Positions 1-9,700 of a stretch of 43,461 nucleotides of DNA are shown in pieces (within the stretch, counting starts at the first letter, position 1; each line of letters starts with the position of its first letter). A program made the translations under genes and the position numbers. The stretch is from IMG/VR virus record IMGVR_UViG_3300034066_000800, positions 1-43,461 of that record; one strand, 5' to 3'. The notes below the pieces were generated by a model, which saw nothing but the letters and a program-made list of their open reading frames with translations, made no database searches and was not told the DNA's origin. Source of the DNA: a virus.

Positions 1-2285
1 GGAACTAATAGACTGGTCATGACGTTGTACGTATTTCGTGCTGTATCGTGCAGCCACCAATCCTCAACACCCACAGAACTGTTCTTGAATAGAATCCACC
101 TCGGTCTAAACCCGGTATAAACAAACGGCCCATCTGCGCTGGCATTGCCGGTGTAGCTGCCGAAAGAAGAGTACCCGGTTACTGGGGCGAAGCAGTAGGC
201 GACGAAGGTGGCAGATGAACCATTAAGATCAATTCCAACAGTAAATACAGAAGATGTGGGCAAACTTCCAGACGTACCTCCAAAAGTGGTGTTAGCTGCC
301 CCTCCATAATTTTTTGCACTCGATAAATTAAGTGCAATATAATCATTAGCAGCAAAAGTGCCATGCCAAGAAATCCAGTTATTTGCTGTATCCCTACGTT
401 TAGTTATAATAAACTGGGGTGCTACTCCAAGTCCGTGCCCTATTGTGACATTACCAGATCCATTACCCGTGTAAGTAACAATCGAGAACCCAGCACTTGC
501 ATTAGCCCTCACCTGACTAGAGATGGAGCCTTGTGTGTTCGTGACGGTGGAGCTGCCGGCGTCCCAGCACCAGGCGACGTAAGTATCGTTTAATCCATTT
601 GTGTGAAAATAGTCGAAGGGACCTGTGCCGGATTTGGTTAAGCTAAATCCAGTCAATGAGACGCCGCTAACATACCCACGATCGTCAGTAGCGCCTGCTC
701 CACCTTCTGTGGTAGTTGAGTTGCTTGAAAGCTTTTTGCCTGTGGTGAACCCACGCACAGAGTCCTGCAATACGTGATTAAAACCTTGAGCGTTAGACCT
801 ATTTTTTATCCAGATGAGATCACTTTCAAACCCCAACCCCGAGATCGTCTGCGTGCCGCCATTGCCCGTGTAGAGCTTCACATCCATCACCGTGCTCGGG
901 TTCACGATGGTGGGTGCCGGCAGGTTTGCCGTGCAGAGCGCCTTGAAGCCGCTGGGGGCGGTGTAGGCGAAGGGGCGTTGGCCGAAGTTCCACGCGCCCG
1001 AAGCCGTAGCGTCAGTACGAATTACAGGGAACCATGTGCCAGTAAGTCCACTAAAGGCCGTACCCTGAGATACGCCATTTTTATAAAAGACAAGTGTTCC
1101 GGCATCTAGGTCAAGGGCAACTCCAATGACATCACCATTGGTAAAAGATGCGCCGTATGCGCTTTCGGTCAAAGTTGCACCATTAAATTTGTTGCCGTTG
1201 TGATGAAGGTAGATGCGAATGCCCGCAAAAGTTGCACCACTCTCAAGCGGATTGTCTGAAATGCCAGGACCGTACAGGTTGGAAGTGCCTGAAGGGGTGC
1301 TAGTTAGAGTGGTTTCCCAGTACCATTTGCCGCTTGACACACCAATCGTTCCATAACGATGTGTGCTATTTACTGTTGAGCTGTAATCTAGATTGCCATT
1401 GGCAAGTATGCCATTTGAGCTGCCGCTGAGCGGATTCAACGTGCAGTAATTCCCCCGCACCTGCCCCCCACTTCCCGTATCAACCTCGCTGCCGTTGACG
1501 GGAACGTCTACGAGGCTGTCGTTGCCTGCACCGGCGGTGACGCTGAGATTGTTTGGCGTCCAATTGTTGCTGCCGGCGGCATCCTTGCCCAGCGTGGTGG
1601 CGGTGGCTGCGGAGTTATCCGCGAAGGTCAGGCGGAACCCGTTGGTGCCGTAGGTGCCGGTGTACGCCTTAGGCACCCACACGCCGGTGGTGGCGGAGAA
1701 CTCACCAAAGCTGGTGGGGTCTAGCGCTTGGCCGTCGATGAAGTGGATGTCGGCTAGGTAAAGTGAGGCGTAATACTGGTTGTCGTATCCACCGCCGATG
1801 TAGTGAGTATTTGTGGAGTTGATGTTCCAGTCTTGGTTGGCTGGGTAACTGGCGGTGTCGAAGACTGTTACTTGTGTTCCATTGACGTAGAGCTTGACAC
1901 GGTTACTGGCCGTTGATTGAGTTACATCAACAGCAAGGCAGATGTGAAGCCAGGCAGAGGGATCCCTGTAAACAGGCGTAGTAACAAGCTGAAAGTTGAA
2001 GCCTGTTGTGTAGTTGTAAAACCAGAGCTTGTTGTTTGCGTCGAACTCTAGAGCGGTTGAATCAAGTGGGCTAGCAGCAAAGGCGTTAAACAAGCCGTAG
2101 CGAACGCCCAGCCCGCTTCGCTTCACCCACCCCGCCCAGGTCCACGTCTTGCGGTTGCCGGCTGATGCGGGGGTGCGGCTGAGAAAGGCCGAGTCGGGTG
2201 CGTTGAACCGCAGCGAACGGCTGATGCTGTACCCACCAGCACCAGCAGGAGCGCCAAGCAGCAGGCTGTTGTTGAGCACGCTCAT
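1..2285 (-). CDS. Tail fibre / receptor-binding protein, 5' portion (allele A; runs off left edge)
   Basis: The frame is open from an ATG at 2285 to the window edge, 761 codons without a stop; I read it through by hand. The ATG overlaps the stop of the upstream fibre gene (ATGA), so the two are translationally coupled. Domains seen: residues about 20-200 look like a concanavalin/LamG-type jelly roll (WTWAGWVKRSG, FIDGQALDPTSFGEF). Residues about 300-430 look like a SPRY-type fold (KWYWETT, VIGVALDLDAGTLVFYKNG). From about 450 onward it resembles a phage fibre repeat module also present in the gene at the right edge. The last part (positions 1-900) is visibly AT-richer than its surroundings, which fits a recently exchanged host-range module. 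The C-terminus lies outside the window. Role inferred: adsorption to the host surface. Confidence 0.85.
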   Translation of the reverse strand, partial: MSVLNNSLLLGAPAGAGGYSISRSLRFNAPDSAFLSRTPASAGNRKTWTWAGWVKRSGLGVRYGLFNAFAASPLDSTALEFDANNKLWFYNYTTGFNFQLVTTPVYRDPSAWLHICLAVDVTQSTASNRVKLYVNGTQVTVFDTASYPANQDWNINSTNTHYIGGGYDNQYYASLYLADIHFIDGQALDPTSFGEFSATTGVWVPKAYTGTYGTNGFRLTFADNSAATATTLGKDAAGSNNWTPNNLSVTAGAGNDSLVDVPVNGSEVDTGSGGQVRGNYCTLNPLSGSSNGILANGNLDYSSTVNSTHRYGTIGVSSGKWYWETTLTSTPSGTSNLYGPGISDNPLESGATFAGIRIYLHHNGNKFNGATLTESAYGASFTNGDVIGVALDLDAGTLVFYKNGVSQGTAFSGLTGTWFPVIRTDATASGAWNFGQRPFAYTAPSGFKALCTANLPAPTIVNPSTVMDVKLYTGNGGTQTISGLGFESDLIWIKNRSNAQGFNHVLQDSVRGFTTGKKLSSNSTTTEGGAGATDDRGYVSGVSLTGFSLTKSGTGPFDYFHTNGLNDTYVAWCWDAGSSTVTNTQGSISSQVRANASAGFSIVTYTGNGSGNVTIGHGLGVAPQFIITKRRDTANNWISWHGTFAANDYIALNLSSAKNYGGAANTTFGGTSGSLPTSSVFTVGIDLNGSSATFVAYCFAPVTGYSSFGSYTGNASADGPFVYTGFRPRWILFKNSSVGVEDWWLHDTARNTYNVMTSLLV
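934..1060. repeat. 127-bp exact repeat, internal copy (matches the right edge)
   Basis: Compared base by base, 934-1060 equals 43335-43461 at a constant offset of 42401. Immediately to the left the two copies differ (bases 933, 927 and 915 versus 43334, 43328 and 43316), then diverge strongly. The repeat encodes the end of the SPRY-like domain and the following linker, roughly residues 409-451 of the fibre, in the same frame in both copies. Confidence 0.95.
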
Positions 2286-5200
2286 TTCACGTCCGAGATC
2301 AGGCGAGCGGTGATGCGGGTGGCCGATTCGACGTAGTAGGCGATCACGTCCACTGCGCTGGCCGTTGTCGTGAGTGTAGGCGCAGTTCCGCCAGGCCATT
2401 TCCAGCTACTGCCCCAGGCCGCCGTCCGCGAGCCGGTGCCGTCCTGCGTGATCACGATCGTGCCCGACTGGCCGGCCGTGAGGTTGCTCGGGTTGGCCAG
2501 CGTCCGGTTGCCGCCGAGCGTCACGCTGAAGTTGTTGCCGGCCGCGAAGTCCGGCGTGATCGTCGCGCCATCTGTGAGCGCCACCACGCTGCCGCGCTGT
2601 GCTGCCGTGAAGCTCTGCGCTGTCGCCAGTGCCGCATAGCCCGAGATGGTCTGGCCGGCCGCGAAGGTGATCGCGCCGGTCATGGTCCCGCCAGTCCTTG
2701 ATAGAGCAGCGTTCGCCAGGTCGAAGGCCGACTTGACCGCGTTCGGGGTTGCGGCTGTCGAGGTGCTGGTGCTGCTGGTCGAATCGGTCAGCTGCACCAC
2801 GCCCACCACGCTGGTGGTGCCGGCCACAATCTTGCTGCCGCTGATCGCAGCGCCCGCTGCAATGTCGGCGTTCACGATCGCGCCGGAGAGCACCAGCGTG
2901 CCGTCTGCGTTCGGCAGGTAGATCAGGCGGTCTGCAGTCGGATCAGCGGCCAGCAGCTTGGTTTCGTTTGCGTCGTCGGTGCTGCCCTCAAACACGAGCC
3001 CAACGTTGGCGCCGAGCGTCACGTCCGCTGTGAAGGTGCCGCCAGCCCTGGGCATGGCAGCTGCAGCCAGGTCATAGGCCGCCTTCACCGCCGTGGGTGT
3101 GGCAGCCAGCACGGAGCTGGTGGTGCCGGTGCTGTCGCTCAGCTGCACCACGCCAGCCACGCTGGTGCTCGCCGATGCCACGCTGATCGCAGGCGTGGTG
3201 GTGCCATCAGTGACCGAGATGGCGCCGGAGCCGGACACGCTGGTGACGGTGCCCACGTAGTCGGCGCCCCACTCAAGGCCAGTAGCTGCAGCGCTGTTGG
3301 CGCGCAGCACTTGGCCGTTGGTGCCCACGCCGAGCTTGCTCAGCGCGGTGCTGCTCGAGGCCGCCAGCAGATCACCCTTCGTGTAGGTGGTATTGCCGGT
3401 GCCGCCCTTGCTGGCCAGCAGCGTGCCGCTGGTGATGTTGTCGGCGTTGCGGCATTCATTCGACACCTCCTCGAGCGCCGCCTGCACGTTGGTGGCGGAG
3501 ATGTTGGCGGCCGGCGAGAAGCTGACGTTGTTGGCCGACTGCGCCACGAACGTGGACGACACATCGATCACGGTCCAGCTGGACCCGTTGCTCAGCAGCA
3601 GGTCAGGCGGTGCCAGTGCAACGGTCGGTGCCGGTGCTGTGCCGGTGCCGCTGATCGACACCACCACGTAATAGCCGTTGTTGCTCGAGCTGGCGGAAGG
3701 CAGCGCGTTACCGACCGTCAGACCGATGGCTGAGCCCTCGGTGGTGACGGTTGCGATCTGGTTGGTGCTGGCGTCATAGGTGCCGGCGAAGATCACCGAA
3801 CCGGCCGAGATGCCAAGCGGCTGCCAAACGTTGCCGTCCCACAGGAAGAACGATTCGTCGAGCGGGTTGAAGAAGATCTGGCCGATAAAGTCGGCGGTGG
3901 GCAGCGCTTCGCCGAACTTCGCGGTGGAGTAGTTGGCAAGCTTGGCGCCGGTCACCGCGTCGTCGGCGATCAGCGCTGTCGCGAAGGTGCCGCTGGTGAT
4001 CTTGCTGGCCGGCAGCGCAGGGATGTCGGTATCCGCCAGCGTGGTGCCAGCCGTGACGTGCCCCTGCGCGTCCACCGTCACCTTGGGGTAGGTGCCAGCG
4101 GTGGTGCTGTTGCTGTGGTTCAGCGTGCCGCTGCTGACCGACAGGCCAGTGCCGGGCTGGATGATGCCCTTGGTGCTGCCGGTGGCGTCCGGCAGATCGC
4201 CAGGCACCAGCGCACGGAAGGTCGGCGCTGCGTCAGATCCTGTAGTCGGACCAGCGAACACCCGTGCTGCGCTCTGCGTGTCGAGCGTGGTGGTGATCGT
4301 GGCGCTGTAGTTGTCGGGGTAGGCAACCGAGAACGACAGTGGGGTGCTGTCGCTGAAACTGATCGTGCCGAGCGATGCTTGGCGCACCCAGCTGGTGCCG
4401 TCCCAGGTGTATTCGATGCCGGTGTTGGTGTTCAGCCACTGCTGGCCGATGAACGCGCCATCGCCGGATGGCGTGGAGGCAGCGACCACCGCAGCGGACT
4501 GATCCGCCAGCTTGGCGGCCGTGATCGCGTCATCAGCCACCTTGCCGGTGGTGACAGCGCCAGTGCCGAGCTTGGCTTCAACGACAGCGCCGCTGGCGAT
4601 AGTGGCCGCGAACGATCCGGTGCCGGAGCCTGTCACATCACCGGTGAGGGTGATCGTTTGGTCGCCGGTGTTGGTGCCGGAGCTGGTGCCGCTGTGGGTG
4701 CCGGAGAAGGTGCCGGACTGCGTGGCGAGCGTGCCAAGGCCAAGCGTGGTGCGCTGTGCTGCAGCGTCGGCGTCGTCGAGCAGCGCACGGCCTGCTGCGG
4801 TGCAGGGGATCTCCTCAACATCACCGGAGCCAGCGGTGCTGCGGCCGAGCAACACGTTGCTGCTGCTGGTGTCCTGCAGCTTGGCGTAGGTGACGGCGCC
4901 ATCAGCCAGCGCTGCCGTGCCGAGGTTGCTGGCCTTGGCGGTGGTGACGGCACCATCCGCCAGCTTGGCGGTCGTGACGGAACCATCCGCCACAGCCGGG
5001 GCGATCGCGCTGTAGGAGCCGGAGCGGTAGATCTGCAGCTCGCCGGTGCTGCTGTTGACCCAGCCGCGGCCGTCGAAATTGTCAGAAACGGGCGCCGAGG
5101 CGCTGATCGCCACTGAGCTGCTGTCGGCAAGCTTCGCTGCGGTGACGGCATCGTTCGCCAGTGCGGCGGTGCCGAGCTTGGTGGTGCTGGTCTGATCCAG

Positions 5201-5374
5201 CTTGTCGAGATCGATCGAGGCGGCATCGATCAGATCGAGGCCGGCATCCACCAGGTCCTTGGTGGTGACCTTCTTCGTCTGCGATGCCGAAACGTCAGCA
5301 ATGGGCAGCACGTCGGTGGCTGCCACCGAGGCCTTCGGCAGGGCTGTGAGCTGGGTTATGCGCTGGTCAGCCAA
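2282..5374 (-). CDS. Large tail fibre / tail-fibre-like structural protein (1030 aa)
   Basis: Low-complexity Ala/Thr/Ser/Gly-rich protein with many copies of a degenerate AVTxAKLAD unit (for example about residues 75-140 and 265-285) and GTxSGTNTGDQT stretches, typical of trimeric phage fibres. The N-terminus (ITQLTALP, then LPIADVSASQTKK) is a form I associate with cyanophage tail proteins and probably forms the virion-anchoring part. It starts with TTG at 5374, supported by a GGAGG about seven bases upstream. Its stop overlaps the ATG of the next fibre. Role inferred: side or tip fibre in host recognition. The exact attachment partner cannot be told from sequence. Confidence 0.85.
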   Translation of the reverse strand: MADQRITQLTALPKASVAATDVLPIADVSASQTKKVTTKDLVDAGLDLIDAASIDLDKLDQTSTTKLGTAALANDAVTAAKLADSSSVAISASAPVSDNFDGRGWVNSSTGELQIYRSGSYSAIAPAVADGSVTTAKLADGAVTTAKASNLGTAALADGAVTYAKLQDTSSSNVLLGRSTAGSGDVEEIPCTAAGRALLDDADAAAQRTTLGLGTLATQSGTFSGTHSGTSSGTNTGDQTITLTGDVTGSGTGSFAATIASGAVVEAKLGTGAVTTGKVADDAITAAKLADQSAAVVAASTPSGDGAFIGQQWLNTNTGIEYTWDGTSWVRQASLGTISFSDSTPLSFSVAYPDNYSATITTTLDTQSAARVFAGPTTGSDAAPTFRALVPGDLPDATGSTKGIIQPGTGLSVSSGTLNHSNSTTAGTYPKVTVDAQGHVTAGTTLADTDIPALPASKITSGTFATALIADDAVTGAKLANYSTAKFGEALPTADFIGQIFFNPLDESFFLWDGNVWQPLGISAGSVIFAGTYDASTNQIATVTTEGSAIGLTVGNALPSASSSNNGYYVVVSISGTGTAPAPTVALAPPDLLLSNGSSWTVIDVSSTFVAQSANNVSFSPAANISATNVQAALEEVSNECRNADNITSGTLLASKGGTGNTTYTKGDLLAASSSTALSKLGVGTNGQVLRANSAAATGLEWGADYVGTVTSVSGSGAISVTDGTTTPAISVASASTSVAGVVQLSDSTGTTSSVLAATPTAVKAAYDLAAAAMPRAGGTFTADVTLGANVGLVFEGSTDDANETKLLAADPTADRLIYLPNADGTLVLSGAIVNADIAAGAAISGSKIVAGTTSVVGVVQLTDSTSSTSTSTAATPNAVKSAFDLANAALSRTGGTMTGAITFAAGQTISGYAALATAQSFTAAQRGSVVALTDGATITPDFAAGNNFSVTLGGNRTLANPSNLTAGQSGTIVITQDGTGSRTAAWGSSWKWPGGTAPTLTTTASAVDVIAYYVESATRITARLISDVK

Positions 5375-5411
5375 AGCTCAGCCTCCAAGGGCACCACTGC
5401 TAGAGCCCATG

Positions 5412-6287
5412 TTAGTCCTCAGTTTCCTTCAGCAAGAAGTCGAGCGACTGCTCAAGGTTGATGCGGTCGTCGTCCTCCTTGAGGAGGTATTCATCAATGG
5501 AGCCGATCAGCAACCTGATCTCTCCGGTGGTCACGAAATCGATCGTGCAGTTGATGATATCGCCCGCGCGTACTTCAACGCCGGCCTTTGTCACCATCGC
5601 GTCGAATTGGTAGAAGACGTTATTAACGCCAGCATCGACTGACTTGTCGGTGAGGTAGAGCGCGCAGTCGAAGCCACTGCCGAGCTCAAGGCGCTGGATC
5701 AGCTGCAGCATCAGCAGCGGCGCTTCTGTGGTGCCGGCCGTCGTGTAATCAAAGGCGCAGGTGATCGAGCCACTGCCCGACAGCAGGCCAGCGCTGTAGA
5801 GCTGGCGGAACTTGTCGTTCAGGCTGGTGGTGTCGATCGCCTCGCGATCGGTAGCCAGCGTGTAGTCGATGACGTTGCCCAGCACGCTGTAGGACACGTC
5901 GCGCACGCGGCACTCAATCGGGATCGGCGCACCGGTGAACTGGTAGAGCGCCAGCTCATTCGCGCGCGTGTTGTTGACCGCATCCTGGAAGGTGCGGAAA
6001 AAGCGCAGGCCACCGGCTGCGTTCACGTTCACGTAGGCGGAGATGCCGCTCTCCACCGTGCCGCTGCTCCATGCAGCACCGGTGAAACAGACCAGCCCGC
6101 GGGCGTCGGTGGTGTTGATGTCCACTTTGTCGCCGGTCAGCAGGTTGTCGCCTGCACTGTCGAAGCTCAGCCGGTTCAGGCTGGTGTTCACGTCGGCAGG
6201 ATCGATCTGATCCTGCAGCGCGCTGATCAGCACCGAGGTGGCACGCCTCAGCCTGACGTTGCCCTTGGTGCCGAGGAAGAAGGTCAT
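5412..6287 (-). CDS. Distal tail structural protein, unknown function (291 aa)
   Basis: I do not recognise a named family. The protein is soluble, without membrane segments, and rich in beta-type sequence, with an acidic C-terminus (LLKETED). It starts MTFFLGTKGNVRLRR and lies between the tail hub and the fibre genes. Its ATG overlaps the stop of the preceding gene (ATGA, 6284-6287), so the pair is probably made in step. Position and composition suggest a baseplate or distal-tail component linking the hub to the fibres; that is inference from context only. Confidence 0.7.
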   Translation of the reverse strand: MTFFLGTKGNVRLRRATSVLISALQDQIDPADVNTSLNRLSFDSAGDNLLTGDKVDINTTDARGLVCFTGAAWSSGTVESGISAYVNVNAAGGLRFFRTFQDAVNNTRANELALYQFTGAPIPIECRVRDVSYSVLGNVIDYTLATDREAIDTTSLNDKFRQLYSAGLLSGSGSITCAFDYTTAGTTEAPLLMLQLIQRLELGSGFDCALYLTDKSVDAGVNNVFYQFDAMVTKAGVEVRAGDIINCTIDFVTTGEIRLLIGSIDEYLLKEDDDRINLEQSLDFLLKETED

Positions 6288-6733
6288 GCGATCACGCCGC
6301 CAGCGATAAAGTCGCCATCAACCGTGAACTGGATCGGTACGGTCACCAGCTCGCCGGTGCTGACGCCAACCTGCGCCGAGGTGATGTAGGCGAAGAACTC
6401 CAGATCATCGGCTGCGTCATCACTGATGCGCAGGCGGAGCTTTACGCGATCGGTCTCGGTGACGGCGCCCACCTTCTGCACCTTGCCGAGCAGTGCGGTG
6501 AACTGCGCCAACGTGGCCGACTCGCCGGCCTCGAGGCGGTAGTAGAGCAGCGTGGCCGAACCGCTGGCGGACTTCAGGCCAGGCGTGAAGGTTGCGGCGG
6601 TGCTATCGATCGCGGTAGTGCTCAGCAGCTCCACGCTGGTCTCAACCGACCAGTCGCGGATCTTCGCCACGGGTTTGTAGGCCGCGCCGTCCCAGAACTC
6701 CAGCTTGCCCGTGCGGCCTGTGTAGAAGCCCAT
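6284..6733 (-). CDS. Tail-tube-fold-like distal tail protein (149 aa)
   Basis: The start MGFYTGRTGKLEFWDG, followed by a VAKIRDWSVETSVELL stretch and a TTAIDS turn, is the pattern of phage tail-tube proteins (a beta-sandwich with a characteristic early WS..T strand). A separate, better placed major tail protein exists at 15711-16646, so this one is more likely a second tube-fold protein at the tail tip. It is followed by an ATGA overlap with the next gene. A 26-base gap separates it from the hub gene upstream. The fold assignment is by motif memory, not by search. Confidence 0.6.
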   Translation of the reverse strand: MGFYTGRTGKLEFWDGAAYKPVAKIRDWSVETSVELLSTTAIDSTAATFTPGLKSASGSATLLYYRLEAGESATLAQFTALLGKVQKVGAVTETDRVKLRLRISDDAADDLEFFAYITSAQVGVSTGELVTVPIQFTVDGDFIAGGVIA

Positions 6734-6759
6734 GAACGGCGGCCCAGTCTGAAATCAGG

Positions 6760-9700
6760 CTAGCGAATGGTGAAGCCACTATCCGCGAAGGATGCGATCA
6801 GGCTCAAGGTCTCTGCGCCCGATTGCACGCACGGATGTTCAATGGCCTTCACCGAAACCTGTCCGTCCTCATCCATTTGCACCTCCGTTACTCGGAACAC
6901 CCGCTTGCGGGTGATTGAGGTGCCGAGCACGAACAGGCGGCCGACATAAGGCGCCAGCGCTGAGGCGGTGCCGTTGGTGACGGTCACGCTGTCCACGCTC
7001 ACCACCGCGCTGCCGGACTGGTAGACCAGCGCCTTCAGGCCGCTGCCGTTCGGCACCTGCCCGATCGGCGTGTTGAGCACACCGCCGGGCTCCACCACGC
7101 CGGTGCTGACCTGATCCCACTGGTTCTCGCCGATCGCCACGTAGATGTAGCTGCCGGGCTCCAGCACGCTGTCGGTGGGGAAGGTGGAGAACTCGATCGC
7201 GCGGCGGATGTGGCGCCGCTGGTTGCACAGCAGCTTGCCGAACAGGACCGCCTGGCTGCGGTTGGTGACGTACTGGGAGAGGTCGAAGGTCTGGCGCACG
7301 CTGTTGGCCTCGAGCGCATCAGCGCGGCTCACCTCCACGCTGCGGTTGCGCGGGAAGACGCCATCGATCTCGGTGTCGCGGTAGATCACCGAGGCGATCA
7401 GATCCTGCACGCTGCTGCCGAAATCGAGGAACTCCTCGCGGTAGCTGTCCTCGAGGATGTTGCCCTGGTTGAACAGCGCCGAGATGGTGACTTGGCGGGT
7501 GATGTTGCCTGCGTCATCGCAGGGAACGGCAGGCACCAGCGTTTCGCGGCCACCGACACGGCCGAGCTCGAGCAGCGAGAACGGTGCCACGTCCGCCCAG
7601 AACTGCCGCCACGGCACCTGCTCGGCGATCACGCCATCCATGAACAGCTGGTTCTGACGGCAGAAGCGCTTGGCCAGTGCCAGCGCCTTGAGATCAACGC
7701 CGCCGATCTTGGCGAACCGTCCGATGCCGTTCTCGCCGTCGAGGATTGTGTCGAGGAAGATGTCGGGCGCGTAGCTGCTGGAGCCATCCGGCTGTGAGGG
7801 GTAGGTGCCGTCATCGCGCAAGCGGCGCAGCTTCTTGCCCTCCAGCGTGAACACCGACAACGAGCGCAGGTCCTGGATACCTTGGCCGCTGTAGGCGTTG
7901 AAGCCGAGCAGCGTCAGGCCGCTGTAGAGGTTGGGATAGTTGTTGAAGGTCTCAATGCGCTGCTCCGTCACAGCGCTGATCGAGAACTCGGGACCACCTT
8001 CAAAGCTGAAGCTGGTCTGGGTGTCGGAGCGCATGGAGAACAGCCCCCACTCGTCCACCTCGTAGGGGTTGACGTTGATCGGTGGCTTCAGGCCTTGCCG
8101 CGCGCGCACGCTCCCGAGGAAGGTGAACTGCCCGCCAGCCGGTCCGGGGATGATCTGCACGTCGCCGCTGTTCTCGATGTAGGCGAAGTCAGCGAAGCCG
8201 TGGAACTGCATCTCGGCAGCAGGCTCAGCGATCGGATCAAAGCGGAACTGCCAGTTGCCGATGTTGTCGCCTGCGATGAACTTCAGCGACATGAAGTTGT
8301 CCACGTCAGCGCCACGGCGCACGGCGAAGATGTAGGGCAGCCGGCTCCACTCAGCGCCGGTGCGGCGGTAGCGCAGCCAAAAGAAGGCAGCGCGCACCTT
8401 GGTGCCGTTGTCGCTGTCGCGGAACCGCTCCACCTTCTCCTTGCCGTACTTCGGCGCACGGCCCTGGATGCGCTTGAACACCTTGGCCTTCAGCGCGAAA
8501 TCCACCACGCGGCACTCGGTGATGGTCTCGTAGCCGGCCTCCTCCATCTTCACCAGACACTTGGTGTTGAAGTAGTCGTTCCAGCTGTTCGGATTCTCGA
8601 GGTAGCGCTGTAAAAAGCCAATTCTGTCGTTTTTGGTTGCGATCTGGCTGCGCAGGTTGGCGTCACGCGCCGCCATTGCATTCAAATCGAGATTGTTGGC
8701 GTCTGCGTAAAGCTCAGCCAGCTCCTTTTGCAAACGGCTTTGCCGCCTGAGCAGAACCTTGCGGTCTTCACGCAGGGTGCCACCCTTCGGCGTGTTGAAG
8801 CCATACTCTCGAATTGCCCAGTCGAGCTTGGACTGCTGATTTCTCAGGCGCTTGCTCAAGGTCGCAATTCGGACTCTGGCTTCCCTGATCCACTGCCTCC
8901 TTCTGTCGATGAACGCTTGATTGGTGTTGTTCTTCTTGCGCTCTGCGCTGATCTCCTCTTGCCATTCTTCGATCTGGTTTCTTTCGTCGTCTCGGCTCTG
9001 ACGGGTGTTGAGCACCCTTTGGGCAAATGGATTGATGCGATCGTCGAAGATGTCGCCATCGTCGTTGACGATGCTGTCAAGCTCGCCTGCAGTCCACCGA
9101 TGATCCCGAAGGTCTTCAATCTGAGCGATCAGCGAGTCGATCTCGCTCAGCTTTGAACTGATGCCGCTTCCAACGCCGGACTTGAGAATCGATTCATTGC
9201 GCAGCAGCTGATCGTTCAGCGTTTCGACTTCACCCTGCAGCTGGATGATCTCGCGCTGCGCTTCGCGGCCGTTCTTCTTGAAATCCTCGGTGCCGTAGTC
9301 CTCGATCGGGCAGATGCCAGCCTCGATGCACTCCATCGAGACACGCATGGCGCCGTCCTCCAGCTCCACGTTCTTGATCGGTGCCGCCACGCGGAACTTC
9401 GCGCTGCCGAGCTTGTAGGTGCTGGCCGCATCGATGTAGCTGGACAGAGTGCGGCGCAGCTCCTTGGCTGCGCGCCCAGTGTCGCTGCCGCCTGATCCGA
9501 TCTGCCGGAAGATCAGCGTCATGCGCTGACCGATCGGGACGGTGGGGCGCGCATCGTTCAGCACGTTCAGCGGCCAGTAGCTCTCCAGCCCGCTGATCTC
9601 AACGCCGAGCGGTGCGTCCTTCTCCCTGCCGTCCTCATCACGGTCGATGTAGACCACGTTGATCGGGATCGGTGCGAAAACACCGAACCGTGTCATGGTG

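Noticed and set aside
1-5374. Diversity-generating retroelement acting on the fibres
   Set aside because: No reverse transcriptase and no template/variable repeat pair with A-specific changes; the differences between the two fibre tips are block-like.
5378-5410. Ten-residue peptide ORF (MGSSSGALGG) before the large fibre
   Set aside because: Too short to support; the GGAGG inside it serves as the ribosome site of the TTG-started fibre gene.
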